Of a stretch of 64,000 bases of DNA, positions 1-11,225 are shown in pieces. The notes under the pieces are model-generated. The model saw only the letters and a program-made list of their open reading frames with translations, had not been told where the DNA came from and ran no database searches. Position 1 is the stretch's first letter. Every line of letters starts with the position of its first letter. The stretch comes from Ptiloglossa arizonensis (taxonomy: Eukaryota; Arthropoda; Insecta; Hymenoptera; Colletidae). Both the position numbers and the translations under genes were made by a program. Where the stretch lies: positions 29,901,531 to 29,965,530 of the forward strand of contig NC_135049.1 of the NCBI RefSeq assembly GCF_051014685.1, given 5' to 3'.

Positions 1-2200
1 CGCGATTGTCCGCGGTTCGTAAGGGTCTGGTGGTACTTACCGGAAGCCGGCCCGCGGCGGATGAAATATTTGCCGCGTTTATTGACAATTTCCCAGGTAC
101 CGGGTTCGCGCGGCTACGACGTTAAAATTGAGCCGATAAATTGGCATCCAACTCGACGTACGAGACGATGCAACGCCCCGAGACCTTTTACGATCGCAAT
201 ACCTCGTACCTATTAAAGGAACGCTCGTTACGGTGGCGTGCTGCATTTTCGACGAATTTGCCTAAGTGCACTTCGGAGCGGGCGGTGGGCGGAGAGGCAC
301 GAAAATTTTCGCGACGCCGCGACCGAAGCGGGACGAGGGACACGGGACGCGGGGGTAGGAACAATTATCATCGGCCGTAAGTCAGAGACGCCCGTTAAAC
401 CGGAACGGAATTTTTGCAACCGTTGCCCCGAAGATATATTCGAACGTTTAAACTTCACTGTTCGCGGACTACGTGGAATTATCATTTCGTTGATTAATAC
501 AAACGGCGCCACGGGATTCGCGTACCTCGAATCGAACGATTCTTCTCGCGCGAAAAGTTTCTCGAGTACGATATCGACCAGCGGAATATTTCCCGAACGT
601 TTTATCAACGATTCGAGGTCCACCGGCGAGCGAACGTCCACGAAACGAACCGTAGGACGAAACTACGCCTCGGTTGTTTCCACGAGCTTGCGATTATCGG
701 GTGCGTCTTGGCCGTTCGAGAGCTCGAGGAGATATCGACTGCTTCTCCGTCGAGGGCTCTCTCCTCTCCGAGTGCTTAAAATTTTTAATATTCGTCCCTC
801 GAATATTTCGCGAGGTTCCTCGCCGCGCGGCAGGTTCTCCGTTAACAGTTCGCCGGAGAGGCTCGGTTAGAACGACTATCGAGACAATTCTCTCTCGTAG
901 TCGTCATGGAAACCCCTCTTCAGGGTTCTCCCTTGTCGAGAGTAGGCAGTTTCCAGAGGTTTAGGGCGTAACGTCCAACTCACGGCGAACGACTTCGATC
1001 AAGGTGAACCTATTCCGCGCTGATAAATCGAAACGTTTCGGTTTCCTCGGTCTCGCGCACGGCGGCCGCACCTGTATCGCGAACGTCGCGGAAGAACGTT
1101 GAAAACTCGCGGGACGATTTAAATTTCACCGACTCTAGACCGGATCGAGGAATAAAGATAACCGACGCCTTGGCTGCGCTTTATTCGATCCTGGTTTTAC
1201 GACCTTTCGAGAAGCCTCGGGCGAACGCATTTCCATCGGCGCCTCGCGCTGTTTCGCAATCGGCGACGATTCGTTTGAATAAAAAGTTTCTCGCCGCGAG
1301 AGTCGATTCGAGTGCTTTGTACGCGAGTCTAGACACGTTTAATGATTTTTCGAAGGTCTTCTTACGCGAGTCTGGAAAAATTTCATACTTCTCTCGAGGT
1401 CGAACAGAGAGGAGAAGGGTTGCGATTACTCTGAAAAGTTAACGATGATCTTTTCGAATCGCGAGATTCGGTACGGTGGAATCGTATCTAGTTTTTTCCA
1501 TTCGTTTAAAAGCGTTGGTACGTCGAAGTAGAGACGCAAGAGAAAACGGAGAACGCTTTATTACGATTCTCGAATCGATTCCCAGACGGAGATATTTTTT
1601 TTTTAAACAAATATTTCACGGTTTACCTTCGAGCGACCTTGCTCGCCTCGATCGTTCTCTGTTGCGATAAGCTGACAGGGTCGGGGTAAATCCGAGGAAT
1701 TGATCCTCCGTCCTTCGATGGTCTCTCGTTTTATCAAAATCGTCCCCCATTTTCCGTCCTCCTTCTTCAACGGGGACGATGGATCGGCTCGCAGAGTCGC
1801 TCTTCAGAGGCGCGCGGATTCGCGCGATTCTCGTAAAAACAGAGGGAACGCGGAGATTCGGAGAAAAATCGAAAACGACCTATAAACCGAGATGTCACCG
1901 ACGACGTTCTTCCACGGACGGTCATTTTTTTGGGTTTTTTTTTTATCGTGCCGTCGGGCTTCCAGCGAGTAACGTATTGCCAGGATCGAACACGATGGAC
2001 CGTCGCGTCGAGAATTCGCGCGATATCGAGCGAAACGTAAACTCAGAACGAACGGCTAAAATGAAAAAGAAACGTATCGAATTATCGTTATTTTCGAACA
2101 ACGCTACGAACCGCCCGGAAGCGACCAGGTCGAATACGGAACAGCCGCGTATTTACCTAATTAAATAGAATACAAACCGAGTGTACTCACGAGGTGTTAC
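1..2200. other. non-coding stretch, no gene seen
   Basis: I see no supportable gene. Open frames occur on both strands but have R/S/F-rich, non-protein-like composition and no paired splice signals. One sequence at 34-43, read on the minus strand, is a good donor (CCG followed by GTAAGTAC). No matching acceptor or convincing coding segment lies upstream of it, so it is only noted. Confidence 0.6.
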
Positions 2201-2329
2201 GGTGCTATTTCATTATGCAAGTTCCTTTGAATCGAGACTCCGCAACCGGGAATAATTTACATCTTCGGTTTCCTCGTAATTGAACGAAGTATAAAGTGAA
2301 AATATTCGCGACGTTCCAATCTTATTTCA

Positions 2330-2760
2330 TTGAACAAATTCCTTCGAACCGAGCTTCCGAGGCGCGAAACAAACATTTTTACTCGTCTATTTACCCAGTT
2401 AAAAGCAAACCGTGAATGTTCGCGATATTTCAGAAACTCTTTCAGGGGGAAATTTCCAAACTCGAAACCAAGGGCTTTTACCAAACATTTTTCGAGAACA
2501 CTTATAGAAAATTCCTTCGTCGAACAATTCCTAATATTCTATTTACTATCAGTTTCAGTGTACTCTTTTCGAAAACTCGAACGAAGGGCTCTTACAAAAC
2601 ATTTTCACTCGTATATTTATCCGATTGGATAAAATGTGAATCGAGAACACTTACAGAAAATTCCGTTGTATGGAAATTCCTTTGTCGAACAATTCTAAAT
2701 CTAGTATTTACTTTCAGTTTCGTTGTACTCTTTTGTAAAACTCGAAATGATTTTCCGGGC
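2330..2760. repeat. degenerate tandem repeat, ~157 bp spacing
   Basis: Two to three diverged copies of a segment repeat, marked by the phrases ATTCCTTCGTCGAACAATTC near 2507 and ATTCCTTTGTCGAACAATTC near 2664. A more diverged copy begins near 2334. The copies share 'GAGAACACTTA' and 'CATTTTTACTCGT'-like blocks. An open frame (2416-3231) running through this region is a by-product of the repeat and is not considered a gene. Confidence 0.6.
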
Positions 2761-4144
2761 GGCTCGTTTCTCTCCTCGAATTTATCGATTGCACCGCGAC
2801 GAAGGTTTCTGACGGATTACTATTTGGCAATGAATAATTCCCCGAGCTCCTCGTGCTCCTTTGGGCGGCGGTTTAGGTCAACCGTGGAACGTTTACAGTG
2901 TCACGAGGATGTATTGCGAGTCGACGAGCGGCATTGGCACGACGGGCGCATGTGCGCTCCAGCTGCAACGCACCTACGAACGCGCGTGGAGGGTTCTAAA
3001 AATACGCGGCCACCCCGAGTGCACTTGAAACTGCACCGACGGAGTCTGTACCTCTACGGAGAGAGGATGGCCGACGTCGATAGGCAATTTCACGACGCGA
3101 CGCGTCGAGGTATCCCCTACTCTCGGTCTTGTTACAGGATCGGAGCGCCGCGATTCTCCGGGAGCTTGATTTTTCGTTCGTCGTTGGTATCGCGAGCGTC
3201 TGGCGTCATCGACGCTTCGATCGACCGGTGAAATATTTATCGAAATACGCGTACAGATCGTGGCCAACTCCCGACAGTCACAGTTTCGAACCGGGACGGT
3301 TTTCGACGTTTCGGAACCCGTGTTTCTCGAAAATGAAATTTCTCGACTCGGTGCTCGTTACTCGAACAATTTCTCGAACGTAGGATTTCTCGAGTTCGTC
3401 AAACGCGTCGATCGACGCGCCAAACTCGAAGCGTAGAACCGTAAGCGAGCAAACGCTGTGCACGGAACAAGAGAGACCCGATATTCTTTGCTTCGGTACG
3501 TCGAGAGTGTATTTTCGTCGGAAGTTAGGGACGCGTAAAAGTGGAGAATATTCGGACAAAGTTTCAGAAACGAAGAAGAAGAAGTAAAAGATCCGGTAAT
3601 AAGACGAGGAGTCGTAAAAACTCCGTAGGTGGGGTTCCCTCGTAAAATTTATATCTCGCGAGTTTATGCACGTAGATAAGTAGATTTTCGGTTCGAATAG
3701 AAGCACACGGGACGCCGGGGCTTAAGCTTTATTTATAGACGGTTGAATCGCGCTAGTTTATCAACAAAAATTACTCAACAACGCCCACACAGCTCGAATA
3801 AACAAGATCGATGCTTCCATCGGACGGTTTTTCGTATCCTTCTTATGTAGCGAATCCGCACACATCCCCGCACCCCCTTATTCACCGTAGCGGTGGTGTC
3901 CGCGGGTTACGATTCACCCCGTGTATCCGAAGGGGAGTTACGATCCAGTCACGGTGAATTATTCGAAGAGACTCGAGCGCCGCGCGTTACTCGACGTTCT
4001 CCAGAATTAATGCTGCGTTTCCTGGTCGCGAAAGTACGCCGTATCTAATCGTCGTAAAAGAACATCGAACAGTTTCAATGTCGTTGCTCCCGTATCGATC
4101 AACAATTAATTAAACGCACCGAGTTGTACTTCTTTACTTTCACG
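2761..4144. other. non-coding stretch, no gene seen
   Basis: Mixed-composition DNA. A short segment at 2860-3060 is open in more than one frame and contains several Cys codons, but I find no paired acceptor and donor and no recognisable domain. From 3720 to 4144 the sequence is AT-richer and leads into the tandem array. Confidence 0.5.
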
Positions 4145-4420
4145 AGAATATTTAAGTAATAATATTCCAGTACTCTATCATTCTGACGAGAATATTTCAG
4201 TACTCGACTACTCTAACGATAATATTCCAGTACTCAACTACTCTAACGATAATATTCTAGTATTCAACTACTCTAACGATAATATTCCAGTACTCAACTA
4301 GTCTAAGAATAATATTCTAGTATTCGACTACTCTAAAGATAATACTCCAGTACTCAAGTATTCAAAAGATAATATTCCACTACTCAACTATTCTAACGAC
4401 AACATTTCAATGCTCAAACG
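4145..4420. repeat. 30 bp minisatellite, ~8 copies
   Basis: A unit close to TACTCAACTACTCTAACGAT plus AATATTCCAG (30 bp) repeats about eight times with point changes. Beyond 4420 the motif decays into looser CGAATATTCGAGTA-type words to about 4600, which suggests an older flank of the same array. No coding potential is indicated. Confidence 0.85.
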
Positions 4421-5979
4421 TTAGAGTAACGCTATTCGAGCACTCGAATATTAAAGCACCGATACACGAGCACTCAAATATTCCACTAACTACGCCCCAA
4501 GAATCAAATATTCGAGTAACGATATTCGAGTAGCCGAATACTCGAACAGTACCCCGATACATAAATATTCGAGCGTAAACCCATTCGACTAATCCCGTGC
4601 CCAGTTGAGTCACGATATTGAAACAATAAGAGTGTTACAGAGTGTTACTGGTAATCCAGGGATTCCTATGGAATCGTCCGAGAAAATGTATAATCCGTGA
4701 CACACGGCACGCAATATCGAAACGGTAAGAGCGTTACGTAGACATCGTAGGATTTCTGCGAGATCGTCGGAGGAAACGCGTCCGACCCTGTAAAAAGGAT
4801 TTAATTCGAAACGAAGGGCTCGAGAAACGATGTAGACGTCGGACGATCGTTCGTATCGAATAATTCGACGTTCGACGATACCAAGTACCATAGGTTCGCC
4901 CCGATCGTTATTACGACCCTACAATCGTGTCGTTACGTCGTTGTATCCGCGGCTGTTACCGCTACGCAATACCATCGGAGATCCATTCCCATCCGTAGTC
5001 AGCGTCGAGCCGCGTTATTCTAAGCACCGTGGCTTTTGCACCCTCTCGTCTCGTCCCTTCGTTTCTATGGTGATTCGAGGAGGGACGGTATCCCCCGTAG
5101 ATCGAACGAGCGTCGCAGGTTGATTGTAGGTGCCGTGTACGTCTCTGGCCGTAAACACGGGATGATCTATCGAAACGAGGGTTACGTTCGGCTCCTTCTC
5201 GCGAAGGGAACAATCTTTTCAACGCTGGATGATCACCGAACCGTTGCCAGGGGGTGAACTTTGCCAATTACAGTCACGCGAACACATTGCGATACGATAT
5301 CACGAACGGTGATACTATTTACCCGCGATACGGTAAATTGAAAATTACCGATCCTCTCTATTCGACAATATCGAGTCGAATGGTGAACAAGTTTCTCGCT
5401 CGTTGCGTCAAAATTCGATGTTACGCGACTGACGTTTTCTTGTGCACGTGGAACGAAAGATCTCTAGTGGAAGATACGCGCGTTGTTTTTAAATACAAAA
5501 GTTGATCAAACGGAACCGACCCCAAGTTTCGTTACAAATTTCCATCGAACCTTCGAAGTCGTTCCGTTTGACGCGTTCTCGTTGTAGGATACGCGTACTC
5601 GTTCGAGAAGGGTTGCATGTAAAACCGTCGCACGATCTCTACACGGAGAGGATGTAACAATTTCGTCTTCGTTTTATTCATTCCTATGGAAACATTCCGG
5701 GCCTCGTCGGATGCGGATCTCCCTCGGGAGGATCTTATATTCATCGGTACGCGGTAACCATCCCCCCCCTCCTGCGCAGGAGCGGTTAACTTGGCTGGCC
5801 AGAATCGTGAAAATCACAAGGGAGTTCTCGTAATCGGAATTTAAGATTAAACTCCGTTCCTCTGTCTTCGTACGGGATGGTAAACCTCGCGCGAACCGTT
5901 CTTCAAACGTCGAAGCTTCGGGTGTACCTATTTACCTGGTAGAAGATTCGTCCTGCGCAACGTAGGCGGAAAAAGAATC
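4421..5979. other. non-coding stretch
   Basis: Decayed minisatellite sequence to about 4600, then unique CpG-rich DNA. Open frames on both strands between 4600 and 5500 overlap one another and lack splice signals. Nothing else is recognised. Confidence 0.5.
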
Positions 5980-6129
5980 CAAATCCTGTGCGCAAGGAGT
6001 GGGAGAAGTAACGAGTGTTCCTATTGTATTATACTCAGGTACAACATTATACTTTGTACCTGGTGTACCGATACGATAGATCAGTTCTTCCACTTCGCTG
6101 CACGGTACTCCCACGTTCCTTGCGCGAAA

Positions 6130-6710
6130 ATAATTTCACGTTCGAACGGTGAGGCAGGGTTTAACGTCTCTTTGATTCAAGTGAAGTATCGTAGTTGAGT
6201 ATACCTGTGTACCTTATACCAGGTATACCGATACAATAATATACACCCGTTACTTCTCCCTCTCTGCTGCACGCTGCTTCCCCAGAGCTTATTTTTCCAT
6301 TTACTCTGGTCTCGTAAATTATTTCGCGTCCTAACAGTAGGGCAGGATTCAAGGTCTCTTCGATTAAATAGTATACCTTTGTACCTTATATTCAGTATAC
6401 CAGTACAATAGAACACCCGTTACTTCTCCCACTCTGCTGCTTCCCCAAAGCTTATTTTTCCATTTACTCTGGTCTCGTAAATTATTTCACGTTCTAAGAG
6501 TGGAGCAGGATTCAAGGTCTCTTCGATTAAATAGTATACCTCTGTACCTTCTACTCGGTACACCAACACAACAGATACACCCGTTACTTCTCCCACTCTG
6601 CTTCCCCACTCCTCGGGCAGTTAATTTTTCCGTCTACGCTGTCCTCGCAAACAACTTCACGTCCGAACAGTGGGCACAGGCCTGAACGTCCCTTTGATTA
6701 ACGCCGAATG
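6130..6710. repeat. tandem repeat, ~165-188 bp unit, 3+ copies
   Basis: Landmark 'GCAGGATTCAAGGTCTCTTC' and its variants recur at about 6154, 6342, 6505 and 6673, giving spacings of 188, 163 and 168 bp. Each unit also holds a TATACC-TGTACCTT-CGGTA stretch, CACCCGTTACTTCTCCC and a CTGCTTCCCC block. A more diverged partial unit precedes it at about 5980-6120. The copies are unequal in length, so the array is old. Confidence 0.85.
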
Positions 6711-9700
6711 CACGAAGTCGGTGGAAAGAGTGGAATCGCGAGTTGAAAGGGCGATTGTGCTCGAAAACGGACGATAAAGAGCATCGTCGGTCCGTGGGGG
6801 AGTTTTCGAAGCCCGAGTGGCCGTTCCTTTGACGGCTTCCGCCGCGAAAGACGATCGCCGTTACGTTGGTAAACGAGATTTCGCGGAAACGCAGGGGAAG
6901 ACGTTACACGTCGAGGGTGTCCAGTCGCGTCCGTTCGGCTTGATAATGCGCAGCCTTGTACTTGGGCGCGAACGACGATGTTTCGAGGCGATTAAAGTCG
7001 CCGGTGAGCCTCCGAAGCAACGTAAATATACGCGAAAAGGAAGCGGCGGGGAGATGTGGGTAAATTTACAGTTGCTCCTCCTGCTGGTCGGTTTGTACAC
7101 CGGGCCGAGCCGTTTGTGGACGACTCGGAAACGCTGCGAGATCGTTTAACCCGAACCACCTTGATAGACACAGACGCACGGTGCTTCGTACAACCGTGTA
7201 CATCGGGTACGTGTGTACAACATCGATGACGATACTGTCGTATTCCAAATTTCTCGGCAACCTGGAAAATTTCGATTCCTCTCTCGTCGATACTCACCAA
7301 TCGAGACTTTGGTAATATTCACACGGGTAGTACGACTTTGTTTTGTAGACACTACAGTATTCTGTAGTCTCGAGTGTAAACAAGGCGACGAAAGAAGATA
7401 CAACGATGCACGAAAGGTACGTCGAACTGTTAATAGGTTATTTTCGTCGTATTTTCCACGAATCTTCGCCCACGATGTATAGACGGTGGTAAATCGTGGC
7501 ACCGACCGGAAACAATCGGAAGGTTCACTGTCGCGAAAAACCTTAAAGACGATAATCGTCGATATTCGAGCTTACACGTTCGTACTGCTACCTTCTCTAT
7601 CGTCTATAATAGAATCTAGGCTGTCGACGTAAATCCCGGGCGGTAGTGTACACTTTATCGGCGATCTTTCCGAGTTGGAAGGTGGTGTCGCTCTATACGG
7701 CGAGTAACGGGTATCGAGTAACCGGGAACTGGCTTCTTTCGATCGTGGAAAACGATCGTTGTCTCGAATTTGCACCTGCGGGGTTGACTTTCGCGGTCAC
7801 CCGTTCGACAGTTTTCGTTTCTCCCCCTGCGGCCGACGGTCCGGCCGAATCCTGGCTGGACTCCAAGGATATAAATTGTCGGGATTTCTCGTTGTCTCCG
7901 ATACTCGGCTCCAGAACTTTCCTACCCTCGTCAGCCGTGCACGCGGCTGGCTACCGCCGAGCGGATTTCGTAACGATCCATCTTCGATCGTGCGCAAGGC
8001 GCACCGCAATTATCTGCGTTTCGATCATCGTCGTCGTCCTTCTCCTCCTCCTCCTCTTCCTCCTCCTTCTCGGGCCGCGTGTGTTGTTTCATAGACGACG
8101 ACGACGACGACGAGATTGCGCAACGATAGAGAAAGGAACGGGCGTGATGGAAGCGGTGAAAGTTTCGACGGTGCATTTACGTGCATGAACGTCTCGTGCG
8201 TCGCGACGCGCGGAGGCGCTCGCTCGCTCGCTCGTTCGCGCGTGGAACTCGCCACCTTCGCCGTAAATCAAAGGTTACAGCCGGAAAAAGCGATTTACGC
8301 GCCCGTTTCTGCGAACGTCTCGCGTCCCGCGCACGTGTCGCGGGAACGTTCGCCGTACGCGAAAAGAGTACAACCAGCCATCGGATATATACACTCGTTG
8401 CGCGAGTAGAACGAGTACCGTGATCCACGATCGTTGCAAACCGACCACGAGACTAATTCCGAATATAGCCACGGTAAACGAACGTTCGGAAAATATTGTA
8501 ATATCGTTTCGCGTGTCGCGTTACAAAGGGTGTACATTAATATTTTAATAACGCGCCGGAACGGAGACAACCAACCCCCACCCTTGTAACGTAATATCTT
8601 CGGGATGTTTATTTAGCGAAATAACGTTCGTCGGGATTAATTTTCATAATGCGTTGGCACAAAGACGTCACCATTCTTTTTCGATGTAACGCAATATCGA
8701 GGGTGTCGATTTTGGTAAAATAACGTTCGCGGGTTACCGCGTCTTGATACCGATAACACCTCCGCGACTATTTTCGTGTTTTCGTCGTGTACGATGTCGA
8801 AAGGTGAGTTCGGTTCGAGGAAAAATTACAACTCGCTGGTATGTCGTGTTTCGTTAATGTGCTCCCACGTCTGTCGAGAGAACAATCGAAAACGTCTCGA
8901 GCTTGGATATAAAAGTTTAAATACCACGAAAGTCGTTAGCGTCGTCGTGTTTCTCGTACGTTGTATCCCACGCGGTGCCCGTTCCTCGTGAATCTAATCG
9001 CGCGGACAGAAAAAAGGGAAACCGTGTTTTTCGGGAATAAAAACGATCGCTACCGAAACGCGATTGCTTTCCGTAACGATAATTTCGCGAGGGAATTTCG
9101 AGTAATCTTCCGTAGCCCGAGCTTTCCTCGAAATCGGAATCCGTTCTGTACACTTCGATAATGGTTTCATTTCCTTGTATCTCTCCGGTGCTCGCTAATA
9201 TATGCGTAATAACGTTGTGCCGCGGGCGCAATAACGAAGCTTCGATATTATACGCGCTGGCTGTGCTTGAACTCGATTGGACCACGAGCCTCTGGTCAAT
9301 TTTCGTTGGTGCGTCGTCGTACGCGACTCGTATCGAACGAAGAGAATTTTCGAACTTTTCCGGTTGGAAAAAATTGCAGGAATATTTTCGAGTCCGTGGC
9401 AACGAAACGGGACGATGACGAAAATCGTGTAAATTCGTCTCGATCGTGCAACGCTGAACGTAATTACGAGTCAACGCACCGGGAAATAAATCTATCCTAC
9501 CGAGGAATAAAGAAAAATAGTTATTACAGCCGCGTGATAACTTTAGATTTTACGACGAGTCGAAGAAACCGTGAGCGAAACTCGCCGTGTTTAATTGTTC
9601 ACCGACGCGCAAAGTATTTAGCATTTTATAAGCGATTTTCATTATATCTATTCGAAGCGATGAACCGAGCAAGTGGCTGGACATGTCGAAGTGACGGACA

Positions 9701-10530
9701 CGCGCCAAACGCGTGACAAGCCGACGTTTTCTTTAATTAATCGAAACTCGGTTAATAAAGCTCAAACCACGTGTACGCGTACAACATTCTCCGTACGAGC
9801 GCTCTACAGCTCGCTCGAATTACTCTTCTGCAATTCTATACGCGTCCCGGTTAGTCTTTCTCATATTCGACGTAATTAAACTCTTGTACCAATACTTTTC
9901 ATTTAGCCGTGCTCGGTACTACGGAGTAAATCTACTTTCACGCGGATTAAGGATCGCTGAACAATTCGTTTACTTCTGCACCAGACGAGACGCAGAGCCC
10001 GAAACATCTGCAGGCTGCGCGCAAGGTTCTGGCATTTCGCAAGCACGGACAGAAAAGGCAACGAAACGCCAATCGCAATGGAAACAGTTAGTCATGCGCC
10101 GCTATGAAAATGGGAAAATATTCGCGAGCGATTCTTAATCGTTGGAAATGCACACGCTCGTGGCGGGTACGCGATAAAGTAAACCGAACGTAAAGGTAAA
10201 AATAATATCGAAACGGTGGAGATAGAAGTGGAAAACAATTATAAACGTAAATTGACATAATTTCTATCCAACGACCGCATCTTTCGTTGCGCAACGAGCG
10301 GAGGTAAATTGTGTACGAATAAAATGAGGGGGAAAAGGAAACCGCCGATATAAATCTTATATCGTATCGCAACGGGCTACGGGGTAGCATCGGCGAGTTG
10401 CTCGGCAGTAAATGTAACGAACGTTCGCGGTAAATGAAACGTTTTATATTTCCATAAATTTCGCGTACAATGTAGGAGCCGATCAAAGCGAGAGGCATTT
10501 CGTGTGCACCTCGATCGAGTTTGGTTCCCG
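6711..10530. other. non-coding stretch with simple repeats
   Basis: No supportable gene. Simple-sequence tracts are present: a pyrimidine (TCC)n tract at about 8035-8072, a (GAC)n run at about 8095-8114 and a GCTC run at about 8218-8236. At 8793 an ATG is followed seven bases later by a GTGAGT donor, but there is no supporting core promoter or leader. By contrast, the stretch just downstream of 10,530 has clear promoter architecture. Confidence 0.5.
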
Positions 10531-10534
10531 TAGT

Positions 10535-10610
10535 GCGAATGATGGCCGATGCGCGGCGCTGGATGCGCAGTGGCGCTGCGCGCCGATGGCGCCGGCTAGG
10601 AGCGGGACCG
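10535..10610 (+). promoter_or_regulatory. proximal promoter, GC-rich with NRF1/CTCF-like words
   Basis: Just upstream of the proposed start site is a GC-rich block with repeated TGCGC and GGCGC words. It includes the inverted pair GCGCAG-TGGCG-CTGCGC at about 10,565-10,581. TGCGCA half-sites resemble NRF1/Ewg sites, and AGTGGCGCT resembles part of the fly CTCF motif. No factor can be assigned with confidence. Confidence 0.4.
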
Positions 10611-10646
10611 TCAGTCGCAGAGGGACCACGCACGGTGGCGGTCGTG
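10611..10646 (+). promoter_or_regulatory. core promoter: Inr plus DPE, start at 10,613
   Basis: The arthropod initiator consensus TCAKTY is matched exactly by TCAGTC at 10,611-10,616, putting the A (+1) at 10,613. The downstream promoter element RGWCGTG is matched exactly by GGTCGTG at 10,640-10,646, which is +28 to +34. This is the strict spacing the DPE requires in Drosophila. There is no TATA box about 30 bases upstream, as usual for DPE promoters. In flies, DPE promoters are enriched at developmental regulators; applying that here is inference. Confidence 0.65.
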
Positions 10647-11225
10647 AGTTGTTGCAAGAGCGAGAGAACGTGCAATAGAACGAAGGAGATAAAGCAAGAC
10701 GGACAGATCGAGTGAGGGTGAGAGGGAGACGGACGAAGAGGGAAACGGAAAAACGTAGAGCGTTCGCGGGCGTTCGTGGTCGCCGAGTACGCGGGTCCCG
10801 CTCGATCGTGTGCGCGTCGAAAGAGTTTTAACCTCGTCTCGTTCGATTACCGTGCGTCGTCTCGGTCCGTTCTGGTGCGTGTGGATCGGCGCGCGCGCTC
10901 GCGTGTGTCCGTGTGTGCGTGAAAAACACCGCACGGTTCTCTCCCGTTACGTTTGTGTGTTACACATACGGTAGTAGTATACAAATATACGTGCGACGGA
11001 AAGAGAGAAGCGCGCCGGGTACGTCGCGTACAGTGCACGAAACCGAGAAAGAGAAGGGACAACAGCGAGAAGGAGGAGGCGAAGGAGGTGGAGGAGTGGC
11101 GGGCGAGGAGGGGGAGGAGGTACGGAGTGCTGGATTTGTTTTCTCGCACAACGGTGGAGCAAAACGGCTTCAAACTGTGGGGCTCTGGGGCGTTTTTTCT
11201 TCCTCCGCAAGGGATGTACTACCCC
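10613..11225 (+). CDS. proposed first exon: 5' leader and start codon
   Basis: This 613-base exon would run from the Inr to a GTAAGT donor at 11,226. From about 10,590 to 11,213 there is no ATG in any frame, although a stretch this long would normally hold several. The first ATG (11,214-11,216) sits in a fair context (G at -3) and is followed by only three further codons, giving Met-Tyr-Tyr-Pro, before the donor in phase 0. The leader is strongly purine-rich on the + strand, with GAGA and GGAGG words, as many insect developmental 5' UTRs are. Thus only 12 coding bases lie here and nearly all of the exon is untranslated. I do not recognise the protein from four residues. The alternative is a long non-coding transcript with a spliced first exon. 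Confidence 0.55.

Noticed and set aside
2416..3231. 271-codon + strand open frame
   Set aside because: Its first third runs through a degenerate tandem repeat, it lacks splice signals, and it has no recognisable domain.
8793..8806. ATG followed by GTGAGT seven bases later as an alternative first coding exon
   Set aside because: No core promoter elements or ATG-poor leader upstream, unlike the site at 11,214.
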